From contig JASEET010000004.1 of the NCBI GenBank assembly GCA_030019335.1, forward strand, positions 1 through 64,000: a DNA stretch of 64,000 nt, written 5' to 3'. Position numbers and translations under genes: made by a program. Position 1 is the stretch's first letter; each line of letters opens with the position of its first letter. The notes under the pieces were generated by a model, which was not told the origin of the DNA, searched no databases, and was given only the letters and a program-made list of their open reading frames with translations. The DNA is from Candidatus Bathyarchaeia archaeon. GTDB lineage: Archaea > Thermoproteota > Bathyarchaeia > Bathyarchaeales > Bathycorpusculaceae. Below, piece by piece: positions 41,503 through 52,072 of this stretch.

Positions 41503-42260
41503 TACGTGTATTTTTCTCCTCCAGCTAGAATGCGTTCTAAAGCCATGTTGAAATTTATCATTCCCTCATTCGTTTTGGCTGAAACTGGAACGAGTAGAAA
41601 TCTTAAACCAAGCTGGTAAATTGCCCGCATCATGTTTCTGCTCAGCAAACGCCTCGTTCCTTCAAGCCTCTGTTCAATCGCGTTTTCTAGAGCCTTTGAA
41701 TTAGCAGACCAGTCCACGAGTTTATTGATGTCCTCTTTCGAAAGTAAATCACATTTTGACAGCAGATGCACTTGGGGAAGGAGGAAACGGTTGTAGACGG
41801 CTGCTGAAAGGAAAAGGTTTGAAACATAATTTAGTGGATTAAATGAAAAAACAGCGTCGAAGAGGTACACTATGGCTTTAGGTTCACTCGTAAGTTCGCT
41901 GGCGATGTATGGACCGCTTGCCCTGAAAGCAAACAACTCCATCTGCCCAGCAGTGTCCACTAAAACAATGTCGGATTTTAACTCCTCAACCTCCTTTGAA
42001 ATCTCTCCAAGTTCATCTGCAATTAAATCCGCAGCCATTATCAACGCACCGTTTGGACCTAAACCATACTCCTCCATCAGCCTTCCTACATCCACGTAGT
42101 TACGGACATCCACGTCAGGCAAGTATGGAAGCATTAAAGCTCCCGGGTCCATATTCACAATTGTAACGTTTTGTTTAGACATTTTTAACCATTCACAAAA
42201 AGCTGCCGTGAGCAAAGATTTTCCCGATCCAGCAGTCCCTATAATGAAGACAATAAACAT
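41499..42260 (-). CDS. GPN-loop GTPase
   Basis: GTAGSGKSLLTAAFCEWLK; GPNGALI loop; VDTAGQMELFAFR. Confidence 0.93.
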   Translation of the reverse strand: MFIVFIIGTAGSGKSLLTAAFCEWLKMSKQNVTIVNMDPGALMLPYLPDVDVRNYVDVGRLMEEYGLGPNGALIMAADLIADELGEISKEVEELKSDIVLVDTAGQMELFAFRASGPYIASELTSEPKAIVYLFDAVFSFNPLNYVSNLFLSAAVYNRFLLPQVHLLSKCDLLSKEDINKLVDWSANSKALENAIEQRLEGTRRLLSRNMMRAIYQLGLRFLLVPVSAKTNEGMINFNMALERILAGGEKYTY

Positions 42261-42336
42261 CTTTACTCATCCCTATTTCAACGAGAGGAATTGTGTTCAG
42301 TATCAAACTCCGTTCCCAAGGTAAAAGCCTTTTCTG

Positions 42337-43473
42337 TTAAAAGGGAATTTCTGGTGGTTGCGGCTCTTGAACCGGTTGATGGCTTCGTTTTGACACTAAA
42401 AATATGACCGTGCCTACACATGTTAAAATGATGGTAATGGTCAACAACAAAATAAAGAATATGGATAAGACAGTTACGTTTCGAACTGGGCTGTCTGCTC
42501 CAGTATAATTGTTATCCCCCGACCAGCTTGCACGAATATAATATATGCCAGCGGCTTCCGCATTCCAAACATACGTGAATCTCCCATTAGAATCTGTTGT
42601 AACGTTGCCTAAAACATTCCATGGCAAGTTGTTTATTTTAATGTAGATGGTGACTGTTTCGTTTTGCAGAGCCGGTGAAAGCTGCCCTGAAAGCGTGATT
42701 ATGCCTCCTTGAATAACATAGGTGGATGAAATTATCAACGATATTGTTGAGGACGCCAAAGTTTTGTAGCTTGCAGAAACCTGTCCCGGAGCCCATTGTT
42801 CACAATTTTCAAGAGTGAGTATCTGCACGGAAGCACGCTTTAAATCGTCTGGGCATTCACCAACCCTCCATCCGTTTTTCAAATTCTCTCCAGTGCATTC
42901 AGCCACATAATACTGAATACCGCTATAATTAACATAGTAAGCTTCCCCCCTAACATCATGTGGTGTATGTGAAAGACGAACACCAACGTTCATATGAGCC
43001 TTACTTTCATAGTATAAAAGTACAACGTCAAGCATGCCGGCTTTCATAATTGAAGCTGCAAGGTAAGAAAAGAGGTCACAGTCTCCCTTATTTTCAACGA
43101 TTGTTTCCACAGGGTATTTCGCTGGCAAAGTCTCTTCATAAGGTATTTGATGCACAATCATCAGCACTCCGTTTGCAAAATCTTCATCATCCGTGTAAAT
43201 TTCCCAGAGGCTATCGGCGATGGGTTTTAGAGCAGGGGGCGTAACGAACTTAGCAAAATCATTGTTTGAATTTAGATTATGGCTTTTTTCAAGGTAATAT
43301 TCATAAAGCGATTGTGGAACCGTAACGTTCAGGCTATACTGCGTCAAGCCGTTTGGTTTGTCTAAAAGTTGATAGGAATGGCTGTAGCTCTCTGATAAGC
43401 AGTATGGAAGCAGATAAGAAAGCATAAGAAAAACCGTTATTGCCATTAGCGTTCTTGAAAGTTTTGATTTCAA
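42337..43473 (-). CDS. Secreted transglutaminase-like protein with Ig-like domain and C-terminal TM
   Basis: VENKGDCDLFSYLAASIMKAG; Ig-like GQLSPALQNETVTIYIKINN; TM FFILLLTITIILTCVGTVIFLV. Confidence 0.75.
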   Translation of the reverse strand: MKSKLSRTLMAITVFLMLSYLLPYCLSESYSHSYQLLDKPNGLTQYSLNVTVPQSLYEYYLEKSHNLNSNNDFAKFVTPPALKPIADSLWEIYTDDEDFANGVLMIVHQIPYEETLPAKYPVETIVENKGDCDLFSYLAASIMKAGMLDVVLLYYESKAHMNVGVRLSHTPHDVRGEAYYVNYSGIQYYVAECTGENLKNGWRVGECPDDLKRASVQILTLENCEQWAPGQVSASYKTLASSTISLIISSTYVIQGGIITLSGQLSPALQNETVTIYIKINNLPWNVLGNVTTDSNGRFTYVWNAEAAGIYYIRASWSGDNNYTGADSPVRNVTVLSIFFILLLTITIILTCVGTVIFLVSKRSHQPVQEPQPPEIPF

Positions 43474-43662
43474 TTTTCCTCTAGAAAATGCTGTTGTCTG
43501 CCTAATTTATGGCTCTTATGAAACGATAATCAATAGTGAAAATAGCTAGACGGTTGCTTCAGACACCCGGATTTTCAATAATCTTTAGTCAGTGTCTAAC
43601 CTGAACCTCATAGCAACCGCATAGGCCTAAAAACTTCACAAACACAACTCTTTCGACTAAGG

Positions 43663-44487
43663 CTATTGTTTTTTCTTTTGAAACCTAATTTTTCCACCAT
43701 TTCTCTCTATCAATTCTGAAAGTTGAATTATTGTTTTTCCTAGACGCTCTTTAGCCGTTTTAGAGCCCTTTGCTGTTGTTGAGAAATGGATTTCTATGTG
43801 TGGTTTTCTCTCCTCGCCCCTTGGATGAGACTTTACGTAAACATATGGATTGTCATGCATTACTTGGTCGATTAAAGGAGCCAAACCCGACTCCATAATG
43901 CCATCCGCATATATGCTTGTTTCAAAAAACGTAACCTCTCCAGCCTCACTCTTAAGTAAAGGTGCAACCGACCCTTCAAAAATAGCCTCCATTTCCGAGG
44001 GGACGCCAGGCAACGCTATTAAAAATGTTCCTTTAACATTTATCAATACCCCGGGAGCCGTGCCAACATGGTTGGGTAGCGGTTCTGTTCCTTCCGGGAG
44101 CGTTGCCATTTTAACTCTCGAGGGTGTTAATTCAACCTTTTCTATTTTTCCTTCTTTAAGATAGGCTTCATATTTTTCCTTGACCATTTTCAAAGCTTTT
44201 TCGTTAACTTCCAATTTGCAGTTTAGAGCTTTAGCAATTCCTTCCAAAGTTTTGTCATCAAAGGTTGGACCTAATCCACCAGTTGTTATTATGAACCGTG
44301 GTTTCCGCTGTAGGGCTTCGCCTATAACGCTTGCAATTTCATCGACATCATCGCCTACAACGGTTATTCGTTTCGCCATTATTCCTAATGAAGTGGCACG
44401 TCTAGCCATCCAATGAGCGTTTGTGTTCAGTGTCTTGCCGATTAACAGTTCGTTGCCGATGCAGATTATTTCTATTTGCTGTTTCAT
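43663..44487 (-). CDS. CinA-like / MoaB-fold protein
   Basis: IEIICIGNELLIGKTLNTNAHWMARRATSLG, TTGGLGPTFDDKT; start re-set to MKQQIE. Confidence 0.88.
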   Translation of the reverse strand: MKQQIEIICIGNELLIGKTLNTNAHWMARRATSLGIMAKRITVVGDDVDEIASVIGEALQRKPRFIITTGGLGPTFDDKTLEGIAKALNCKLEVNEKALKMVKEKYEAYLKEGKIEKVELTPSRVKMATLPEGTEPLPNHVGTAPGVLINVKGTFLIALPGVPSEMEAIFEGSVAPLLKSEAGEVTFFETSIYADGIMESGLAPLIDQVMHDNPYVYVKSHPRGEERKPHIEIHFSTTAKGSKTAKERLGKTIIQLSELIERNGGKIRFQKKKQ

Positions 44488-44843
44488 TTTCTCACATTTC
44501 CGGTTTGAAGCACTAAAAATAAACTGCTTTGCCCTTTTTATGCTGTTTGCTAACTTACCGTCTAAAAATAACTGTTTTTCACAGAAAGTCAAACGCATCG
44601 CAGATACTTATGACCCGAAAAAGCTTCCCACTGAGGAGTTTCGTGGCGAACTCATTCTAAATCTCAGAGAACTTCTTGAAATTGCACAGAGAGAAGCGAA
44701 AAGTAAGGGAAGATATGGTGCTAAACATCAAAAATGGTCGAAATTAGCAGCTTACATCAGCCAGTGCATCAATATCATCATGCGGGATTACGACGCCGTT
44801 AAGATAAAGGCTCAGCTTGAGGAATTGAAGAAGCTGGTTTACA

Positions 44844-45404
44844 ATGAGCTTTTTAAAGACAGAGAAGCAGGAAATTGAAAAACTTGAGAAAACAATCAAA
44901 ATGGCTATTACTGCCAAAAAGAAAAAGGTGCCAAATGATCCTGTCAAGTTTTGCCTGGACTGGCTGGGATTTAAACCCACAGAATACCAGCTTGAACTCA
45001 TAAGGCTTTTCCAAACAAAACAGTTTGTCGCTGCATGGTGGTGTCGACAATCTGGAAAATCGCATATTATTTCAGCATTGCTCTTATGGTTTGCCCTCAA
45101 AAATAAAGGCTGTTACATCGCAGTTGTAGGTCCAAGCTGGAGACAGACAAAACTTATCATACGCAGAATAAACAGTTTCCTCCGCAAGTTGCCTAAGGGC
45201 TTCTATCACAAGCCGCTTAAAACGATGGTTCGCCTCTCAAACGGCAGCTTGATTGAGGCTTTTCCAAATAATCCAGAAACGATTAGGGGTCCAACATTAG
45301 ACCTTGTTTATTGTGATGAAATGAATTTTATTCCGAATGATGAGGAAATGTATGACGCCATCCTATTCACGTTAGGCACCACAAACGGAAAGTTTTTTGA
45401 TTAA
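44844..45404 (+). pseudogene. Viral terminase large subunit, truncated
   Basis: KFCLDWLGFKPTEYQLELIRLFQTKQFVAAWWCRQSGKSHIISALL (Walker A), LDLVYCDEMNFI (Walker B), ends abruptly TNGKFFD*. Confidence 0.75.
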
Positions 45405-46777
45405 CATTGCTTATGAGACTGCTACTCCTGAGCCATCGGACCGTGTTGTAAGTGTTGCAGAAGGCTTCGGCTTAGATCAATGGGAGAAATTCGTGATTTA
45501 TGACAATGTGGAGTTGAAAATAGGACCCAAGGATATTGTCTATATCACCGGTGATAGTGGAAGCGGAAAATCAGTTCTGCTAAAGGCTTTAGAAAGAGAC
45601 ATCAAAGAAGGAATGGGTTTAAGCTACATTAACATTGCCGATATTTTACCAGAGTCGGGTAAACCCTTAATCGAGACTGTTGGCGAAACATTTGAGGAAG
45701 GCTTGGAGCTTCTGAGCAGAGTAGGCTTAAACGATGCTTTCCTGTTTCTGCGTAGTTATGAACAGCTTAGCGACGGGCAGAAATACCGATACAAAATTGC
45801 CAAAATGATTGAGTCTAAAGCTCAGTTCTGGGTTATGGATGAGTTTGCAGCAACGCTTGACCGAGACACAGCAAAAATCGTAGCTTACAACCTTCAGAAA
45901 CTTGCGAGACAGCAGGGAAAAGCAGTTTTGGCAGCAACAACTCACACAGACCTTTTAGGGGATTTGAACCCCTCGGTTCACATTCATAAGCGCTTTGGGA
46001 AAGAAATAACGGTAAACTATTATCCAAATCAACCTGCGAAAGAATGCAGTCTTGTCAGGGAAATGCGTGTTGCAGAAGGCACTGTTGACGATTGGAGAAA
46101 GCTCGCAGGGTTCCACTATCGCAGCCACAGAATAGGTGGCCCTCGTAAAATCTTCTATCTTAAACGTAAACGTAAAGATGAATTGTGCGGAGTTATTGTT
46201 TACTGTTATCCGCCACCCACATGCTTTGGGCGTAGGCTCATTCTGCCAAAAATGTCAATGAAAGAGCTGAACGAAAAGCTGAGCATCATAAGCCGTGTTG
46301 TTGTGCATCCAAAATACCGCACCATAGGCTTAGGCGTCAAAACTCGTGAAGGAAACATTGACAAAAGCTGGAACGCCATATGTGGAAATGCCCGCTGTAA
46401 TGGCGAAGTATAATCCCTTTGGAGAAAAGGCTGGAATGCAAAAAATAGCTGAGCAACCACCGCCAAAAGAAGCCCTAGCCACTACACAAGTACTGCAGCA
46501 GCTCGGCTTTAACATTCAACTGTTGGGAAGCGAAAAATATGTTTTAAACAAGCTGCAAACCCTAACCAATAAAGAAATAGCGAAAATAAGAGAGGCATTT
46601 ATCAAACATTGTCATGCGCGCTTCATGAAATACTTCTTCCCCCATCAGCTATTCGGAAAAAAGGAAGCCTACGTAAAAGAAATAAAGAAAGCCAGTCTCG
46701 AAAGAGTTGCGCATTTAATTAAGGTTTGCGGTTTTCTAATGCAAACTAAAGTTTACCTATTCTGGAAATGTAAGTAA
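45397..46777 (+). pseudogene. ABC-type ATPase fused to GNAT acetyltransferase (COG2401-like), N-truncated and frameshifted
   Basis: VYITGDSGSGKSVLLKAL, EQLSDGQKYRYKIA, GNAT-like VVVHPKYRTIGLGVK | LVKETLTKAGTPYVEMPAVMAKYNPF; one extra A in an A-run breaks the frame. Confidence 0.75.
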
Positions 46778-46822
46778 TGTCCTTTGGTGGAAAAAAGGGG
46801 GAATATGTGTTTTGCTTCTGGC

Positions 46823-48139
46823 TTACTTGATAAACCATATTGTCAATATGAATGGCTCTTTAAATCCCGTGTAGATTGCGTATCCGTGAATTAATACATC
46901 GAGGTATGTGGGCTTCTCTAAGATCACTCTTTCAGGCGAGTTTAGTGTCGCGCCGTTATAGTTGTATCCTTCATCCCAATACACATACAGGTCTAAGTCC
47001 GTAGTTGGATACATACTCCAATCGAATAGCCACGTGAGCTGGATAATAGCTTTCTCGGTACCCTTCGGGACTTCGACGTGCATCCATGGAGTTGCTTCAT
47101 CTTGACCTATCACGCCTTCTCGAATGACACTTGGGCTGGGAATTTCGGTTGTAGCCGTGACAGTGATTATTATGTCAGCAGATAACGCATCATAGCTAGT
47201 CCAGTCGTTCTCGATAATTATTTTCACGTATCCGGGCTCTATTGGAGCTAGACGAGTGTAGTCGTCCCAATACACGCCAGTGACCTCTCCAGTCCATGTA
47301 GTTTCATAGTCCGTGACTAAGAAGGATGCGTCGCCCCAAACGTTAGCGCTATCAATGTAATATGCATACATGGTTCTTTTCGCGCTTTGTATATAAACCT
47401 CAAAGCTATTCCAGCCTAACGGATTTTCTATGCCCAAGTAGACGTCTGTAAGGTCGAGTCTTATTGTATCTGTTAGGTGCGTAACGTAGAAAATGTATTC
47501 AACCTTATGGCCTGGTTTCAAATCCTCAATTGATGCCTCGTATGTTCCAGCTTCAACAATCGGTATATTGGCGATGGGTTCCAACCAACCGTAAGGCGGC
47601 AGCTCTGGGGCCACATCTCCAAGCGATTCGTCTGCCTTTAGAGCTTCTAATGCGTAGTAGGCATTGAGGTAACCGGCTCCTTGATCTCGCTCGGTGTAGC
47701 CGTCTAACCAAACCGCACCACTCGTGATTGCTTGTCTGTAATCTTCAGGGCTTGATTCTGGAATTTCTTTCTCTGCGTAACTGTTGATCAAGGCCACAGC
47801 GCCTGAAACAGCTGGTGTTGACATGGAGGTTCCGGAAGCAAAAGCAAGTCCATGTGGAACTTTTACAGTTGGGTAAGCCGATAAGACAAATATGCCAGTT
47901 GCCGACACCGTTGGTTTCAATCGTCCGTCAGCTGTTGGGCCACGGCTACTGAAAGCGTAGATTTGAGGCATAGCGCTTGTATACAAATAGTATCCTATAC
48001 CCTCTATTCTATAGCGGTATTCCCAGAATACCCTTGTATTGACGGGGTTAGCGGCTGCGCCGACGGTGATTGCTGTGTTCGCGGAGCCTGGACTTGCCGT
48101 TGTCATAGAAGCTGGCCCTTCGTTGCCTGCAGCTGCCAT
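46823..48139 (-). pseudogene. Subtilisin-like S8 serine peptidase, N-terminally truncated
   Basis: AAAGNEGPASMTT…GTSMSTPAVSGAVALINSYA; catalytic Asp/His portion missing. Confidence 0.82.
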
Positions 48140-48182
48140 AGCTCCTTAAACGAAGATTTGGACCCATCGTTTAAGGAGCTAT
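48138..48182. repeat. Perfect 16-bp inverted repeat at a rearrangement junction
   Basis: ATAGCTCCTTAAACGA (48138-48153) / TCGTTTAAGGAGCTAT (48167-48182), 13-nt loop. Confidence 0.95.
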
Positions 48183-48508
48183 TTGATTTAGCTGTTGACA
48201 GGGCAATGCTGGCTTTGGGAGAATCTGGGAGACAGGCTACCTACTATCACATAGAGAAAACCTTCGGAATAAAAAGAAAACAGTGGCATAAGGAACCTGA
48301 AAATTTCGCAGAAGCCCTTGAGAAAATCTTCGGTCCAGGAGCCCAACTTCTCTTTAAAGCCATTACAAAAGAGCTTTACTCCAATTTAGGCTTAAAACTT
48401 GAGGAAGAAAAACGATCGCACTTCACATATGTCGTTCGCAAAGCTGAACACTATGCCGAAGCCATTGAAAAGCTAAAAAGAAAGCAGAGGAGAAATACTA
48501 CAACATAG
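48154..48508 (+). pseudogene. Output-domain fragment (NitrOD5-like) upstream of a receiver fragment
   Basis: EDLDPSFKELFDLAVDRAMLALGESGRQATYYHIEKTFGIKRKQWHKEPENFAEALEKIFGPGAQLLFKAITKELYSNLGL. Confidence 0.5.
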
Positions 48509-48804
48509 CTCTAATAGACATAAGGCTTCCTGACATTAGCGGCGTGGAGCTTCTCACAAAAATCAGAGAGACAAAGCCAAAGATGCGGAAAATAATCATA
48601 ACAGGCTATCCAAGATTGCAAAACGCTGTCGAAGCCCTAAACAAAGGTGCAGACGCCTACATAATAAAACCTTTAGACATGGAAAAAGTCTTGGCGACAA
48701 TAAAGGAACAACTGGAAAAACAGAGAAAAGAACAGAAAATGACAGAAGAACAACTCGTCCAATTCATCGAAACCAGAGTAAAACAAATAGAACAAGAAAA
48801 ATAA
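48484..48804 (+). pseudogene. Truncated response-regulator receiver domain, second copy
   Basis: YYNIALIDIRLPDISGVELLTKIRETKPKMRKIIITGYPRLQNAVEALNKGADAYIIKPLD; paralogous to 35634-36023. Confidence 0.7.
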
Positions 48805-48818
48805 AGTGTACTCAACTA

Positions 48819-48967
48819 ATGAAGTGTAAGGACTGCCGCTTCATAGACTACTTCACATCCGAAGACAATTATGGTGCCACCAAAACAAACGCTACATAAA
48901 CCCAGAAGACAGCATATGCGAAGAATACAAGCCAAAAATAAAAGGCCCATTAGACAAATACATCTAA
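48819..48967 (+). pseudogene. Cys-rich microprotein family A (copy A2, 1-nt deletion)
   Basis: MKCKDCRFIDYFTSED… then frameshift …CHQNKRYINPEDSICEEYKPKIKGPLDKYI*. Confidence 0.75.
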
Positions 48968-48987
48968 TGGTTAATAAGTGAAGGATT

Positions 48988-49674
48988 ATGAAACATTCTT
49001 GGAAGTATGAACATGCACAACGATACTTCAAACACAGAGCTGAGCTTTATGATGTAAAATATATTCCAAAAGGCGCAGAGGAGCTTTCGAGAATATTAAT
49101 TCAGAAGGCGGAAATTAAGGAAGGCGACTTTGTCCTCGATTTTGCAACTGGAACAGGATTCCAAGCAGTGCAAATAGCTTATGCGGTGGGGGAAAAGGGA
49201 AGAGTTTTAGGCCTTGATATTTCAAAAGAGATGCTACGAGAAGCGGAGACTAAAATAAAGAGGCTCGGACTGGATAGCGTTGTGAAACTGAAAAAAATGA
49301 AATCGGATACCATCCCTCTTGAAGAGGGTTCGGTAGATGCTATCATCTGCGGCTTTGCCTATCACCATTTCCCGGATCCATACCGAGTAACCGCTGAAAT
49401 GTTTAGGGTTTTAAAACCCTATAAAAAAGCCGTTGTAGTTGACGGATGTAGACCTGAACACCCTTTCAAGAAACTCATTGCGGACTTGAGCGTTAAAATA
49501 TCTGACAGAACATGGCATATCAGATTCTACACCGAAAATGAGTTCAGAGAATTTTTTGAAAAAAGTGGATTCAAGGAAGTGCATAGTTGGTGTTTCTATC
49601 AAACGCATTGTCTATTATACCCCTTTATCATGATTGAGGGAACAAAACATCATCCTTCCACTCAAGACGCTTAA
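48988..49674 (+). CDS. Class I SAM-dependent methyltransferase (UbiE-like)
   Basis: VLDFATGTGFQAVQIAYAVGEKGRVLGLDIS; DAIICGFAYHHFPDPYR. Confidence 0.9.
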   Translation: MKHSWKYEHAQRYFKHRAELYDVKYIPKGAEELSRILIQKAEIKEGDFVLDFATGTGFQAVQIAYAVGEKGRVLGLDISKEMLREAETKIKRLGLDSVVKLKKMKSDTIPLEEGSVDAIICGFAYHHFPDPYRVTAEMFRVLKPYKKAVVVDGCRPEHPFKKLIADLSVKISDRTWHIRFYTENEFREFFEKSGFKEVHSWCFYQTHCLLYPFIMIEGTKHHPSTQDA

Positions 49675-49785
49675 TCATCGCTTTCTCCATATGTTGTATG
49701 GGCACTGGTTCCAGCAGTAACTACCACCCTTAAAAACGCAGTTCTTACACTCAAGCATATCGAAAACCCTAGGCTTCTTCGCCAA
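49675..49785 (-). CDS. Cys-rich microprotein family B (copy B2, 36 aa, TTG start)
   Basis: MAKKPRVFDMLECKNCVFKGGSYCWNQCPYNIWRKR; homologous to B3. Confidence 0.65.
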   Translation of the reverse strand: MAKKPRVFDMLECKNCVFKGGSYCWNQCPYNIWRKR

Positions 49786-50962
49786 TCCAAACCACTAACA
49801 AAAGATACTCCACCCAAACCAATAACCTTTGCTTCCAAAATCCTTTTTCACTTTTTGCTTTTTTTATAAAGTGTTTTTCCCTTTATTTCAACTTCAATTC
49901 TGTCTTCATCTTTAAGTGGAAAATTTGTTTTTCTACTCTTCATGATTCTCTTCGATGAATGAAATCCGCTAGGCATTTTAGGCTGCAAAACACGTGTCGT
50001 TCAGCCTCGGGCTCGGGTTGCCAAAGCTTGGATTGGATCAGCAAAACATAGAGCTTTTCGATGTCCTTCTTGCGGTATCTCCTTCCACACCCGTCACACT
50101 TTTCTTGTAGTTCGCCTCAAAAATTCCATGACCCCTCAGTTAAGCCACACCACAAAGGAAGAGTTCATAAGAGAAGCATAGACATCTTGACAGAGATACA
50201 TGATCTCAGGCAACGGAACGGCCACGAAATATCGAATTCGACTCTCAGCCTTGCCACATACATAGCATTGCCCCAGCTCAGTCATTGGCTTAAGCCTACG
50301 CCTACTCATTTCCTACCTCCGCCTCCCGCTTCTCAACAGCCTCAAGCCTCAAACGCACAGCCTCTTTGACAAACTCCGTGACGGTTCTGTTTCTCCTCAG
50401 GTTCCCAGTTCAAGGACTATCTTGTGAATGAGATAATTAACCAGAAATTAGCAACATAAGGAACAAATGTAATGAGAGACTTACAAGATATACTACGGAT
50501 TTTAAGGGAACTAAACATAATGAGCAAATGGAAGAAATTAGGACTTGTTTATCGTTATGTCATAAACTGGAAATATGTTCTCTCGGTTATTAGTTAAAGT
50601 AATTTTTATGTAGGCTTCAAAAGAGGGAAATGGCTACGACTATATACATGCTGAAGAATCCCCCGTAATAATTGGAAACAAACTAAACAGAGTAAATGCA
50701 TAAGGCATCTTAACTTAACGGTTTTAAGTGCTTAGCGCGCGCAGAAATAGCCGCATTTCATGCAGTGGTAGTAGTCTCCCCAAAGCGGGAAGCCCATCTA
50801 TTCTAAAAGTAGACGAAACCTAAAAAACCGAAACTTCAAATCAGCCTTTCCATGTTGCATTTTCAGTTATCCCTTCTGTTCGCGCGCGCACATGCGTCGG
50901 CCGATAGACTAGAGACACAGGAGCTGAGTCGTTCACGGCACAATTTTTAAACAAGTTTGACG

Positions 50963-51454
50963 TTAATCCGATGGAAAGCCCATGATCTTCAAATAGCCAT
51001 TCAGAACCTTTTGGAAAGCCGCCTCGTCCTTCACACTCAGCTCATCGTCGATGTACTCGTCCGCGTTTAGAACAAATTCGAATCTCTTAGACTCTTTACC
51101 TCTACCCAGAAAGCCGCCTTCTTTGTACACCAGTTCAAATTCTATTCTGACCCTCTGCGGACCTAGGGCTTTAGCGATGTCGCCGATGGTACCCGCGATG
51201 CCACCCGCCCGCCACCCGCCTACGCCCCTCCTCGAAACCTTTACCTCAACAGCCTTGAGGCCTTCAAACGGAGATTCGAATTTTCTGTAGTGGTAGTCTC
51301 CTTCGCCCCTTCCCCTTAAACCCTTCTTGGATGGGAAGCCTCTACTCGAAAAGAGATCGAAGATCTTTTCGGCGATCACGTCATCCTTTGCCCGGCCAGT
51401 CATGGCTCTTTTTGCCATCTTTTTGCCCGCTTCAAATATTCCCAACGGTTCCAC
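50963..51454 (-). CDS. Hypothetical protein
   Basis: 163-aa ORF with good codon texture; no family recognised. Confidence 0.5.
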   Translation of the reverse strand: MEPLGIFEAGKKMAKRAMTGRAKDDVIAEKIFDLFSSRGFPSKKGLRGRGEGDYHYRKFESPFEGLKAVEVKVSRRGVGGWRAGGIAGTIGDIAKALGPQRVRIEFELVYKEGGFLGRGKESKRFEFVLNADEYIDDELSVKDEAAFQKVLNGYLKIMGFPSD

Positions 51455-51533
51455 CCCTCCAGTCCTAGATTCATAGGAGATTCCCCTATAAATACATTAT
51501 AGGAACTTATGCGCGCGCATTTGATTGTTGTAT

Positions 51534-52034
51534 TCATTTAGAGAAAGCGGAGTACAGTATGATGTCGGCATCTAAAAATTCTCCTCTTAGATAAGCTTCT
51601 GGAACAAAGCCTAAGTCTATGCAAACTTTGCTCATGGCAACATTCCAAGGTCGTGTAAAAAGCTTTACTTTCTTTCTGCCAATAACTTTTACATGTTCAA
51701 TGGCGTTCTTAACTAACTTCTTGCCGATGCCTTTCCCCCCGAAATTCTTCATTACAGCTATCAAATGAATCTGTGCAGGCGTTTCTATATTCCCCTCAGT
51801 CAGGATAAGAAAACCTACAACTTCTCTCTCAGCTTCTGCAACATAAACTTTCACGTGTGGCTTTTTTGAGAAATCGATAAATCTCTCAGATGTAAATGAT
51901 TGCATTCCTCTGTCTATCTCATCACGGAACGCCTCATTGGAAATTTGAGCAAGTGACTTTGCGTCAGCCATGGAAAAACTCCTTATCTTAGTCATTTTCA
52001 TAGCCCCCTTCGAAATGAACTTCTGATCCACCAA
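51534..52034 (-). CDS. GNAT-family N-acetyltransferase
   Basis: IHLIAVMKNFGGKGIGKKLVKNAIEHVKVIG; start probably MTKIRSFS. Confidence 0.85.
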   Translation of the reverse strand: MVDQKFISKGAMKMTKIRSFSMADAKSLAQISNEAFRDEIDRGMQSFTSERFIDFSKKPHVKVYVAEAEREVVGFLILTEGNIETPAQIHLIAVMKNFGGKGIGKKLVKNAIEHVKVIGRKKVKLFTRPWNVAMSKVCIDLGFVPEAYLRGEFLDADIILYSAFSK

Positions 52035-52072
52035 ATTTAAGCACTACTCAACATCTTTGGGCGCGCCTTTTT

